A stretch of DNA of 8,932 bases from Acidobacteriota bacterium. Its GTDB lineage: Bacteria > Acidobacteriota > Vicinamibacteria > Vicinamibacterales > UBA8438. The stretch lies in assembly GCA_012963185.1 (NCBI GenBank), contig DTWD01000219.1, positions 1 through 8,932 on the forward strand, written 5' to 3'. Shown one piece after another: positions 1 to 6,522 of this stretch (its first letter is position 1; each line of letters begins with the position of its first letter). Position numbers and translations under genes: made by a program. The notes under the pieces are model-generated. The model saw only the letters and a list, made by a program, of their open reading frames with translations, had not been told where the DNA came from and did no database searches.

Positions 1-1
1 C

Positions 2-151
2 ATGCTTCCGACCATTGGACGCTGGAGCGTCACGGTGGATGCACTCGCTACCGCATTACAAATGATTGTTACAACTGCCGCAATGTTTGTGTGGGTACGA
101 GTGTTCCGCCAAAAACATAAAAAGTCCTCTCTGGATCAAAGTGACTCGTAG
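2..151 (+). CDS. C-terminal end of a probable integral membrane protein (partial, cut by the left edge)
   Basis: Frame 2 is open from the window edge to a TAG at 149-151. It encodes about 49 residues that look like a membrane protein end: a hydrophobic, helix-like stretch (LATALQMIVTTAAMFVWVRV) followed by a basic, polar tail (FRQKHKKSSLDQSDS), in agreement with the positive-inside rule. The first complete codon is ATG, but the gene most likely starts outside the window. The stop lies 34 bp from the end of the convergent cytochrome gene, which fits the tight packing elsewhere. No family can be named from so short a piece. The other forward frame open here (1-120) gives a Cys- and Arg-rich peptide that does not look like protein. 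Confidence 0.5.
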   Translation: MLPTIGRWSVTVDALATALQMIVTTAAMFVWVRVFRQKHKKSSLDQSDS

Positions 152-185
152 CATTTCAGCATACGTGAAAGTAGCAATGACCGTC

Positions 186-1016
186 TTACCAGGGTTTTTT
201 GGACGATACACGCCAACGATTCGGCTCGTGATGCTCCAGATACTGCCGCCGAGTGATCCAACCGAAGACCATGGCTTTCGTAAGCCACCAGTGGTCGGGT
301 CGCAATGCAAAGTAAATGTGCGCGACAACCAACCCAACCAATGACACACCAACTAACCCATGCGCAACATAGACCCACCCCCACGCAAGTTCACTGATCA
401 GGTACGGATTATGCTCAAAGAACGGATTGTCGATCCGAAACAACATCAGCACACCAGTCACGATAACGGTCAGGCCAACAATCGTCAGAATCCAGTGATA
501 CAGCTGATTGCCAAGTGGATACTTAGCCGGTTGAGGAGCAGTGGCAATTTGTCCTGTTTCCCGCAACAGTAAAGCTTTGAACTCAGGGATATCCTTCGGG
601 CCGGCCCAAATTGACCAGAAATCGAGCCAGACGGTGGTGTGAACAATATGCCACGCAATTGTCGCGGTAAAGATAACCCCGGCCCAGTTGTGCCACGGAA
701 CCCAATCAAACTCAAGACCGATAATCGGAAAGAAAGCGGTCACGAGAAGCACAAACATCGTCACCGACATTAGCCAGTGAAACAACCGCGCCATGAACGA
801 ATGCCGCAAGATGCGTTCGGGTACATCTCCGTGTTGCGATTCAAGCTTGTTGGTTTCGTGATCTGTCCGCTTACGACCAGACGACAGTACCGTATACGCT
901 GCGTGTGCCAATACAAACATCACAGCGCAGAAAACAGAGACCCATAACGGGTCCCAATTCAAATGCTGCAAAATCGGGCGCTGCCAGGGGTCGTGACCCC
1001 ACACAACAAAGTCCAT
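186..1016 (-). CDS. Cytochrome b subunit, formate dehydrogenase gamma / cytochrome b561 type
   Basis: Predicted di-heme b-type membrane cytochrome of 276 aa that would pass electrons between a periplasmic or membrane-bound redox partner and the quinone pool. Five hydrophobic helices are visible at about residues 23-44, 75-97, 109-135, 171-194 and 212-237. Candidate heme ligands are H80 (RLFHW), H109 or H123/H126 in the third helix, and H219 plus H233 in the last. The 14-residue spacing of the last two equals that of the H155/H169 pair I recall for E. coli FdnI. Compared with the four-helix FdnI core it carries an extra N-terminal helix and a charged linker (about 45-70). There is no clear Shine-Dalgarno sequence. 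The start lies 18 bp after the stop of a small same-strand ORF, so cotranscription is likely. No catalytic molybdopterin or Fe-S subunit is in the window, so the substrate is unknown. Other names for the family are cytochrome b/b6-domain protein or Ni,Fe-hydrogenase cytochrome b subunit. Confidence 0.85.
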   Translation of the reverse strand: MDFVVWGHDPWQRPILQHLNWDPLWVSVFCAVMFVLAHAAYTVLSSGRKRTDHETNKLESQHGDVPERILRHSFMARLFHWLMSVTMFVLLVTAFFPIIGLEFDWVPWHNWAGVIFTATIAWHIVHTTVWLDFWSIWAGPKDIPEFKALLLRETGQIATAPQPAKYPLGNQLYHWILTIVGLTVIVTGVLMLFRIDNPFFEHNPYLISELAWGWVYVAHGLVGVSLVGLVVAHIYFALRPDHWWLTKAMVFGWITRRQYLEHHEPNRWRVSSKKPW

Positions 1017-1034
1017 ACCGTATCTTTTCGTTGC

Positions 1035-1337
1035 CTAGGTCTTAATAATCATCGTCGCCGCGATAGGTTCGTCGGACGACGCCATGTCTAGCTCGAGCTT
1101 CTGAAACTCACGAAACGCGACCCATTGCTGCTCGTTCCATTGCTTACGATGACCTCGTGGTTGGGTCGCCAACTCGGTCCCATCCATCCCTGTATAAAAC
1201 GGTGCCACTTTCCGCGAGGCCCTATGTCCCACCTTCCGTGCCGCAAGGGGCACAGCCTGGGTCACTTCGTGCGTTGGCAACGGAACAGAGACATATTCGA
1301 CCTCGACGCCGTTCCGATCACGATAAATGCCACCCAC
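1035..1337 (-). CDS. Small hypothetical protein upstream of the cytochrome b gene
   Basis: An open frame of 100 codons, GTG to TAG, occupying most of an otherwise empty 407-bp gap. I recognise no domain. The product is soluble and charged, with no Cys, no signal peptide and no membrane segment. Its C-terminal half (KQWNEQQWVAFREFQKLELD) has an amphipathic, helix-like look. In favour of coding: it lies on the same strand as the cytochrome b gene, 18 bp upstream of it, and codon use looks ordinary. Against: the start is a GTG, an in-frame TAG lies only one codon before it (1341-1343), and there is no ribosome binding site. A leaderless start is possible, since CATAAT reads on this strand at 1347-1352. 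It may instead be the remnant of a longer gene. Function unknown. Confidence 0.45.
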   Translation of the reverse strand: MGGIYRDRNGVEVEYVSVPLPTHEVTQAVPLAARKVGHRASRKVAPFYTGMDGTELATQPRGHRKQWNEQQWVAFREFQKLELDMASSDEPIAATMIIKT

Positions 1338-1423
1338 TATCTACATATTATGGACTGACTAAAAGAATTTCTAGCATAAACCATGCCGCCCGGATTATCG
1401 TTGTGCCCTGTGGAGGAGCCACT
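1338..1423. promoter_or_regulatory. Divergent intergenic region with candidate promoters for the PQQ dehydrogenase and the small ORF/cytochrome pair
   Basis: This AT-richer stretch separates the leftward small ORF and cytochrome from the rightward dehydrogenase. On the plus strand TAGCAT at 1372-1377 is a possible -10 box; it would give a leader of about 40 nt carrying the strong ribosome binding site. On the minus strand CATAAT (1347-1352) is a possible -10 box close to the GTG at 1337. I see no convincing -35 element for either, and no operator palindrome. These are pattern matches only. Confidence 0.3.
1412..1418 (+). promoter_or_regulatory. Strong Shine-Dalgarno sequence that fixes the dehydrogenase start
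   Basis: GGAGGAG lies five bases before the ATG at 1424. It decides between this start and the longer open frame that reaches back to 1157, and it sits directly ahead of a codon run encoding a typical signal peptide. Confidence 0.85.
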
Positions 1424-3502
1424 ATGAAACGAAACACCTTGATAAACTGGCGTTTCCTGGGTGTGCCTGCCGTGGTATTGGCATGTCTGGCTGCCGTAAC
1501 ACTGACAGTGCCAGTGACGGCACAAGACCAGGTCGAACGCGGAACACCGTATGGGGAATGGCGATATCAGAGCGCTGACGCCTGGGGTACTCGCTACTCA
1601 CCACTAGACCAAATCGACGAAAACAATTTTGGGGACCTTGAAGTAGCGTGGGTCTGGCGCGGAGACAACTTCAGCCCACATCCCTACTACCTGTCCCGCT
1701 CAACACCAAGCTATATCGACGGCATTGTCTACACAGTCGCTGGCTATCGCCGGACCGTTGCGGCCATCGATCCACACACCGGGGAAACCTTGTGGATGTA
1801 TCGTGAGCCAACGACCCGGCGATGGGCGGAATCGATGCGAGCCAGTTACGGAAAAGGTGTTGGCTATGCGGAAATCGATGGTCGCGGTGTCATTTACGTT
1901 ATTACCCCAGCATTTTTTCTCCATGCCCTCGACGCCAAAACTGGCGAACACCTTGAAGGCTTCGGCAAACCAGTCCCCATTGAAGGATTTCCAAGCACCG
2001 GCGTTGTAGACCTCCTTGCCGACCTCGGGCACGAATACGACGTGTACGAAGGTATTCCAATGTCAACGGGATACATCACCAGTTCGTCGCCTCCTATCGT
2101 CGTGAATGGAACGGTCGTGGTCGGGAACTCGCACGAACAAGGCTACAGTCAGAGCCGGATTGAAAACGTGCCGGGCGACGTCTTGGGATACGACGCACGG
2201 ACCGGTGAGCACAAATGGAAATTCAATGTCATCCCGCAGACGGAAAGTGAGTTTGGATTCGACACGTGGGAAAACGACGCGTGGGATTGGACAGGCGACG
2301 TCTCGTCGTGGGCACCTCTCTCCGCAGACCTTGAACGAGGCCTCGTCTATATTCCGACCAATGCCCCCACTATCGACTATTACGGAGGGTTTCGGCCTGG
2401 AAACAACCTGTTCGGAACAAGTTTGATCGCGATTGACGTTGATACGGGGCAACGTGTCTGGCACTTCCAGACCGTCCACCATCCCATTTGGAACTACGAC
2501 CTGCCAAACGTGCCCATCGTGGTTGATGTCAACGTTGACGGTACCGATGTTCCGATGGTGATTCAGACGACCAAGCAGGGCATGACGTTTGCCTTCAACC
2601 GGGAAACGGGTGAACCCGTTTGGCCAATTGAAGAACGCCCCGTACCCGCATCGATTGTGCCTGGTGAGCAGTTATCAGAAACGCAACCTTTTCCGACAAA
2701 ACCCGCCCCCTTGAACCCACTGGGCCTGACTGAAGACAACATCATCGATTTCACACCTGAACTGAAGCAGGAAGCCTTGGAAATCATGAGTCAATTTCGG
2801 ATTGGTGGACCGTATATCCCACCACTCCCCAACAATCACACTGAGTCAGTTAAAGGTTGGGTAGCGTGTGGCGCTGGGGGGCTTAACATCACTCATCCGG
2901 CAACGCTTGATCCCGAGACCGGCTACTTGTATCAGGCAAACGGCCAGGGATGCTCCGGTCGAACGGTGAGACCAGGAGCAGACGCTGACGCCGAAATTCA
3001 TAGCTGCACGTCAGACTCGGGTGACTGCACCACTACCGGCGCCACGATCTCGGACTGGGTACAGGGTGGCGGCGTTGGCTGGAGTGGGCCGCAAGGACTT
3101 CCGATTTATAAGCCACCCTATAGCAAGATTACTGCGATCGATATGAACACGGGCGAACATGTATTTGCGGTGCCTGTTGGGGAAGCCTCCGATCTGATGA
3201 AGCGACACCCAGCTCTTCAAGGCGTTGACCTTAGCGGCACTGGAACTCCTCGGGGCAGAGCAATCCTGATGACGACTAAGAGTCTGCTAATCGCAACAGA
3301 AGGCATGCAGGGACCGCCTGTCCTGAACGCGCATAACAAGCGAACTGGTGAAAAAGTCGGAAGCGTGGAACTACCAGCCACCGGCCAGTACGGAATGATG
3401 ACCTACCAGCATGAAGACCGGCAGTTCATTATTGTTCAGATCGGGCAGGGCGGCTCATTCCCTGGATCACTTGTTGCGCTGGCATTACCAGAGGGCGACT
3501 GA
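1424..3502 (+). CDS. Exported PQQ-dependent (quinoprotein) dehydrogenase
   Basis: A 692-aa periplasmic quinoprotein expected to oxidise an alcohol, sugar or related substrate using pyrroloquinoline quinone in an eight-bladed propeller. Residues 1-34 form a signal peptide (basic start, hydrophobic core, cleavage near VTAQ). The mature protein opens with GEWRYQSADAWGTRYSPLDQ (44-63), the usual entry motif of the glucose-dehydrogenase-like PQQ family. Tryptophan-docking style repeats follow (DPHTGETLWMY, DARTGEHKWKF, DVDTGQRVWHF, NRETGEPVW), and then the PIEERPVP and DFTPEL signatures of a large subfamily I recall from Acidobacteriota and relatives. There is no CxxCH, so no fused heme c domain; electrons would have to go to a separate cytochrome. 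Residues 352-359 read HHPIWNYD where related enzymes have acidic residues. A Cys-rich insertion holds C510, C528 and C535. The substrate cannot be predicted. The longer in-frame extension upstream is rejected because it would bury the signal peptide. Confidence 0.92.
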   Translation: MKRNTLINWRFLGVPAVVLACLAAVTLTVPVTAQDQVERGTPYGEWRYQSADAWGTRYSPLDQIDENNFGDLEVAWVWRGDNFSPHPYYLSRSTPSYIDGIVYTVAGYRRTVAAIDPHTGETLWMYREPTTRRWAESMRASYGKGVGYAEIDGRGVIYVITPAFFLHALDAKTGEHLEGFGKPVPIEGFPSTGVVDLLADLGHEYDVYEGIPMSTGYITSSSPPIVVNGTVVVGNSHEQGYSQSRIENVPGDVLGYDARTGEHKWKFNVIPQTESEFGFDTWENDAWDWTGDVSSWAPLSADLERGLVYIPTNAPTIDYYGGFRPGNNLFGTSLIAIDVDTGQRVWHFQTVHHPIWNYDLPNVPIVVDVNVDGTDVPMVIQTTKQGMTFAFNRETGEPVWPIEERPVPASIVPGEQLSETQPFPTKPAPLNPLGLTEDNIIDFTPELKQEALEIMSQFRIGGPYIPPLPNNHTESVKGWVACGAGGLNITHPATLDPETGYLYQANGQGCSGRTVRPGADADAEIHSCTSDSGDCTTTGATISDWVQGGGVGWSGPQGLPIYKPPYSKITAIDMNTGEHVFAVPVGEASDLMKRHPALQGVDLSGTGTPRGRAILMTTKSLLIATEGMQGPPVLNAHNKRTGEKVGSVELPATGQYGMMTYQHEDRQFIIVQIGQGGSFPGSLVALALPEGD

Positions 3503-3512
3503 CAGCCGAAAT

Positions 3513-3542
3513 AGTCACTAACCAACTTATCTCGTAGTGACT
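3513..3542 (+). terminator. Hairpin directly after the dehydrogenase gene, possible first terminator
   Basis: A perfect 8-bp inverted repeat, AGTCACTA at 3513-3520 and TAGTGACT at 3535-3542, encloses a 14-base loop. It starts 10 bases after the stop codon. The sequence after it (CGTGTCTTTCTTT) is T-rich but not a clean T run, so it may be a weak terminator or an mRNA 3'-end stabiliser ahead of the stronger hairpin that follows. Confidence 0.4.
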
Positions 3543-3555
3543 CGTGTCTTTCTTT

Positions 3556-3588
3556 AAAGGGAGCGAACAGTTGTTCGCTCCCTTTTTT
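3556..3588 (+). terminator. Strong intrinsic terminator of the PQQ dehydrogenase gene
   Basis: A perfect 14-bp inverted repeat (AAAGGGAGCGAACA at 3556-3569 and TGTTCGCTCCCTTT at 3572-3585) with a minimal loop runs into six T residues at 3583-3588. The polarity fits the plus-strand dehydrogenase. Read leftwards it is followed by TTTAAAGAAAG, so it may also stop transcription of the peptidase gene, whose stop codon is at 3609. Confidence 0.92.
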
Positions 3589-3608
3589 ATTCTGGTCGCT
3601 CGACGCCA

Positions 3609-4886
3609 CTACGGTGTAAGACCCTGCCCCACATCCATGACCATCCGCGTCAGTAAATACAAGCGCGGAACGATCGAGCGAAGGTCGACCGACTCACGGG
3701 CATCCGAGTGCGCGCCAAAACCAATCAGACCAAAGCCTTCAATGACAGGAGCATCGCTTTCGAGTGCGGCAAACGCTGCATCTGTTCCACCCCCAGCAGC
3801 CTGGTCACTGACAGTCAATCGCCGGTCGAGCTCTCGATAAATCGACTGTGCGTGCGCAGCAAGTGCGCGAGACTCGTCCGTGGCTTCAAGAGGAGGTCGT
3901 CGCCGTTCAAACGAGACGTCAACCGTCGTCCCGTCTATTAATTGTTCGCGAATCCGCGCCCGAACAAGACGCTCAACTTCGTCGTAGGCCGCCACGCGAA
4001 GCACGCGGAAATCTGCCGTCGCACGCGCTACCGCCGGAATCACGTTACGCGTCGCTCCTGCCGAAGCAATCGTCCAGTTGAGTTTGATACCGGCATTCGC
4101 ATTAGTCAGGTCCCGCATCTGCAGAACCTGGTGCGCCAGTTCGTACAGTGCATTGCGGCCCTGCTCTGGTGCGCTACCAGCATGAGAGGCCCGCCCCCGT
4201 ACACGAAGCAACACAGCACCGATTCCTGCCGTGGTCAGCGCCAAGCGGTCGGATGCGCCACCTCCCTCGCACGACAAGACGGCATCATGTTCAGCACCGA
4301 GCCTGGTAATTAATTCACGCGATCCCGCAGAACTAACCTCTTCATCGCCATTAATCAACACCGTGATTAATTCGTAGTCATCGAATGCGAGGGTTTCAAG
4401 CACGGCGAGCGTATGAAGAATTAGCGCGACACCATGTTTGTCATCTGCTATGCCAAGACCATAGGCACGCTCGTCATCGACACGGAACGGTTGGTCAGCA
4501 AGTTCACCTCGCTGATAAACCGTATCCATATGAGCAAGTAGGAGAACGCGACCACGACCACGACCGCGAAAACGTGCAACCACGCTCTGACCAATTTCTC
4601 CCGGCGTGTCAACCATGACATAGGGGTCATCATGGCTGACCAGTTCGACCTCACCACCCAAAGCACGGAAGCGACTACTGATGACCTCAGCGATTGCACT
4701 CAGGCCTTCCGGGTCACGACTACCTGATTCAATCGAGACGAGTTCACGCATTGTCTCGATAAGAGGAGACCGCTCAGCCTCGACCGCTTCCAAAATCCGT
4801 TGTTCCTGAGCGTCAACAGTCGTGGTGGATAGCAGGGCAACAACCCAAAGGACGGTGACACTCGTGTATGTTCGTTGCCGTCGCAT
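3609..4886 (-). CDS. Exported M20 family zinc peptidase, glutamate carboxypeptidase (CPG2)-like
   Basis: A 425-aa di-zinc exopeptidase predicted to release C-terminal amino acids, possibly glutamate, from peptides or conjugates outside the cytoplasm. Residues 1-26 look like a signal peptide (basic start, VTVLWVVALLS core, cleavage near VDAQ). All M20 landmarks are present and aligned with what I recall for CPG2: H119 in AHMDTV, bridging D148 in GIADDKHG, catalytic E182 and metal-binding E183 in NGDEEV, an acidic ligand at E207 (CEGGG), and H393 in GFGAHSDARESVD. The dimerisation (lid) domain lies at about 220-335, with SHAG at 234-237. Length is normal for the family. AGGATAAGTC before the ATG can be read as a weak ribosome binding site (AGGA, 6-nt spacing) or as a -10 box (TAGGAT, 4892-4897) of a leaderless transcript. 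A hexanucleotide repeat encodes RGRGRGR at 107-113. The true substrate is unknown. Confidence 0.92.
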   Translation of the reverse strand: MRRQRTYTSVTVLWVVALLSTTTVDAQEQRILEAVEAERSPLIETMRELVSIESGSRDPEGLSAIAEVISSRFRALGGEVELVSHDDPYVMVDTPGEIGQSVVARFRGRGRGRVLLLAHMDTVYQRGELADQPFRVDDERAYGLGIADDKHGVALILHTLAVLETLAFDDYELITVLINGDEEVSSAGSRELITRLGAEHDAVLSCEGGGASDRLALTTAGIGAVLLRVRGRASHAGSAPEQGRNALYELAHQVLQMRDLTNANAGIKLNWTIASAGATRNVIPAVARATADFRVLRVAAYDEVERLVRARIREQLIDGTTVDVSFERRRPPLEATDESRALAAHAQSIYRELDRRLTVSDQAAGGGTDAAFAALESDAPVIEGFGLIGFGAHSDARESVDLRSIVPRLYLLTRMVMDVGQGLTP

Positions 4887-4897
4887 GACTTATCCTA
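4887..4897 (-). promoter_or_regulatory. Candidate -10 box (or weak ribosome binding site) at the peptidase start
   Basis: On the minus strand TAGGAT (4892-4897) is followed by five bases and then the ATG. As a -10 element it would place the transcript start on or beside the start codon. The embedded AGGA could equally be a Shine-Dalgarno sequence with 6-nt spacing; the sequence alone does not separate the two. No good -35 hexamer is seen. Confidence 0.35.
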
Positions 4898-5016
4898 CCG
4901 ACCTTAATCCAACGCAAGTAGCAAAAACTTCAGGAAATGTTATTCGCCGTACGGACCCTACCAAAACGGATACAACAACACTTCTCTACACCAATAAAGG
5001 GTTCCCGCAGGTGTTT

Positions 5017-6474
5017 CTATTCACTACGTGACGCAAGTTCCCGCTTACCACGATCGAACAACTCACGGACACGGTCACTATCCCGAAACTCTTCAAGAAT
5101 CGCAGCACGTCGACTTCTCGTTAAATTCCCAGCCACAAACCGTAACAGGGTTGCCATCACCGTGCCTTCCTCGGTTCCAGTATCCGTAAACCGCTGCTGG
5201 AAATCACGAAGGGTCTGCTCGAACTCGGGCTCGTGCCAAGCCTGAATCGTGGCGTCAAGTCTGACAAAATCGTTCAGCACCTCCGCATACTCGGAACTAG
5301 CAGGGAGATGCCAAAAAGACACGTCTTCTCCAAAATCTTCTACATACTCAGGTAAATACAAATTTGCATGGCGGGGAACCCGACGAACTAGCGCTGGATT
5401 AAAACGCTTGAGCTCAGCTCTGGAAAGCCCCGTCGTTTGTGCAATCGTCGCTATCGAGGTAGTCTCTGGCACACGCATCGCAAAAATCTTCGTCTGGGGT
5501 GTTTCCCATATCAAACGACGAACGTTGTACATGTTGCCAAATACCATCTCAGCGTACAGCGCCGACCGATACCCGTATGTCCGAAACAACTGACGATAAC
5601 GCTGGATCGAAATCTGCCTAAGACTACGAGCAAAATCTGAACCCAGGAAATACTGTTCTCGAGTATCGCGACCACCAAGGCGCTCGCCATTAATCACGGT
5701 ACGACCAACATTGACCCCACCCGCGTGATGCTCTGATAGTGCCGGAATAAAGCTGCCATACATTGTGGCAAGAATCGTTAGATACGCCGCGCAGTATGGC
5801 GCCTGCGTTGTCTGGTTGTACCCCTCAATCACATGCGGAGAGAGCCGCTTTAATGTGTTCCAGTTGCGCGGCAACCACTGACAAAACCCAAGGGCGCGTG
5901 CGCTTGACCGCGCACGCCCATTAAGTCCAGATTCAACAATCGCCTGTGCTAAACCAATTTCCGCTGGTACACCAAACCGTTCATAGATGGCTCCCCATTC
6001 AGCGAGAAACGGCCCGTATCGCTCAACGTGTGGCTCAAGAAACCGGCCGCGCGTCGGGTTGTGTACCACCGGACCAACCGCTGCCTCCAGCAACGCTTCC
6101 ACTTCATCACGTCGGTCTCTGAGCCGCCGTGAGAACCGCCGGCCCTCCACCGTCCCAACAAGTCGCTCTTCCCCCCAGACCACGTCACGTGACCAATTAC
6201 CTCGCGCCGGAAACGTGGCTAGCAAGCGTCCGTCTTCCGCGCTGCCATAAATGATGCTACCGTCGGGAATCGTAAAGAGATGTTGCCAGAAAGAATATGC
6301 GGGTCGATACACGCGAAACGCGGCTTCGTCGTCCGCAAGGCGCGCACGGGTATGGTAATAGGCAGAGCGTGCAGTTTGAGCGGCATCGGGAGGTTCGGAC
6401 TGTGCCGACAACACGAGGCCAAGTCCGACCAGACCAATTACACAGACTCCAAGAGCTCGCACCCTACTCACCAT
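5017..6474 (-). CDS. Exported MltD-like lytic transglycosylase with a LysM-like segment
   Basis: A 485-aa peptidoglycan-cleaving enzyme expected to cut the MurNAc-GlcNAc bond in the periplasm. Residues 1-25 are a signal peptide (VRALGVCVIGLVGLGLVLSAQ). The goose-lysozyme/SLT fold spans about 155-310: the catalytic Glu is E181 in IVESGLNGRA, followed by ALGFCQWLPRNWN (compare the usual GLWQFMP), and HHAGGVNVGRT at 249-259 takes the place of the YNAG motif. A LysM-like segment lies at about 332-378 (TTSIATIAQTTGLSRAELKR, then LYLPEY). Residues 379-485 form a charged, helix-rich C-terminal extension that I do not recognise. I place the start at 6474 because the signal peptide begins there; an ATG at 6522 would add 16 polar residues and abut the start of the divergent gene. 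No ribosome binding site is seen; TATAAT lies six bases before the ATG. No convincing terminator follows in the 130 bp before the peptidase gene. Confidence 0.85.
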   Translation of the reverse strand: MVSRVRALGVCVIGLVGLGLVLSAQSEPPDAAQTARSAYYHTRARLADDEAAFRVYRPAYSFWQHLFTIPDGSIIYGSAEDGRLLATFPARGNWSRDVVWGEERLVGTVEGRRFSRRLRDRRDEVEALLEAAVGPVVHNPTRGRFLEPHVERYGPFLAEWGAIYERFGVPAEIGLAQAIVESGLNGRARSSARALGFCQWLPRNWNTLKRLSPHVIEGYNQTTQAPYCAAYLTILATMYGSFIPALSEHHAGGVNVGRTVINGERLGGRDTREQYFLGSDFARSLRQISIQRYRQLFRTYGYRSALYAEMVFGNMYNVRRLIWETPQTKIFAMRVPETTSIATIAQTTGLSRAELKRFNPALVRRVPRHANLYLPEYVEDFGEDVSFWHLPASSEYAEVLNDFVRLDATIQAWHEPEFEQTLRDFQQRFTDTGTEEGTVMATLLRFVAGNLTRSRRAAILEEFRDSDRVRELFDRGKRELASRSE

Positions 6475-6522
6475 CGCGGGATTATACGGTCTTTGTCCAG
6501 TTTCCCTGATAGGCTGACACAA
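6475..6522. promoter_or_regulatory. 48-bp divergent promoter region, apparently leaderless in both directions
   Basis: This is the whole gap between the start codons of the transglycosylase (leftward) and the lipoprotein (rightward). On the minus strand a consensus TATAAT (6481-6486) lies six bases before the ATG at 6474. On the plus strand TGATAGGCT (6507-6515), an extended -10 form, ends seven bases before the ATG at 6523. Neither gene has a Shine-Dalgarno sequence at the right distance. Transcripts from these boxes would begin at or next to the start codon. I see no clear -35 hexamer for either. Confidence 0.5.

Noticed and set aside
1..120. Frame-1 open stretch at the left edge
   Set aside because: The Cys- and Arg-rich product is unlike protein, whereas frame 2 gives a membrane helix with a basic tail.
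1157..1423. In-frame 89-codon extension of the PQQ dehydrogenase upstream of 1424
   Set aside because: It would bury a clear signal peptide, overlaps the small minus-strand ORF, and the ATG at 1424 has a strong ribosome binding site.
2063..2482. 139-codon open frame on the minus strand
   Set aside because: It lies inside the PQQ dehydrogenase gene and its product resembles no protein; a frame shadow.
4987..5016. Weak inverted repeats (ACACC/GGTGT, GGG/CCC) after the transglycosylase stop
   Set aside because: The stems are too short and no T tract follows, so I do not call a terminator.
6280..6522. Upstream in-frame extension of the Asp-box lipoprotein
   Set aside because: It is antisense to the transglycosylase 5' end and would displace the lipobox signal peptide from the N-terminus.
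6475..6522. Alternative transglycosylase start at 6522 (adds 16 residues)
   Set aside because: The added residues are polar and precede the signal peptide, and the start would leave no intergenic space for either divergent promoter.
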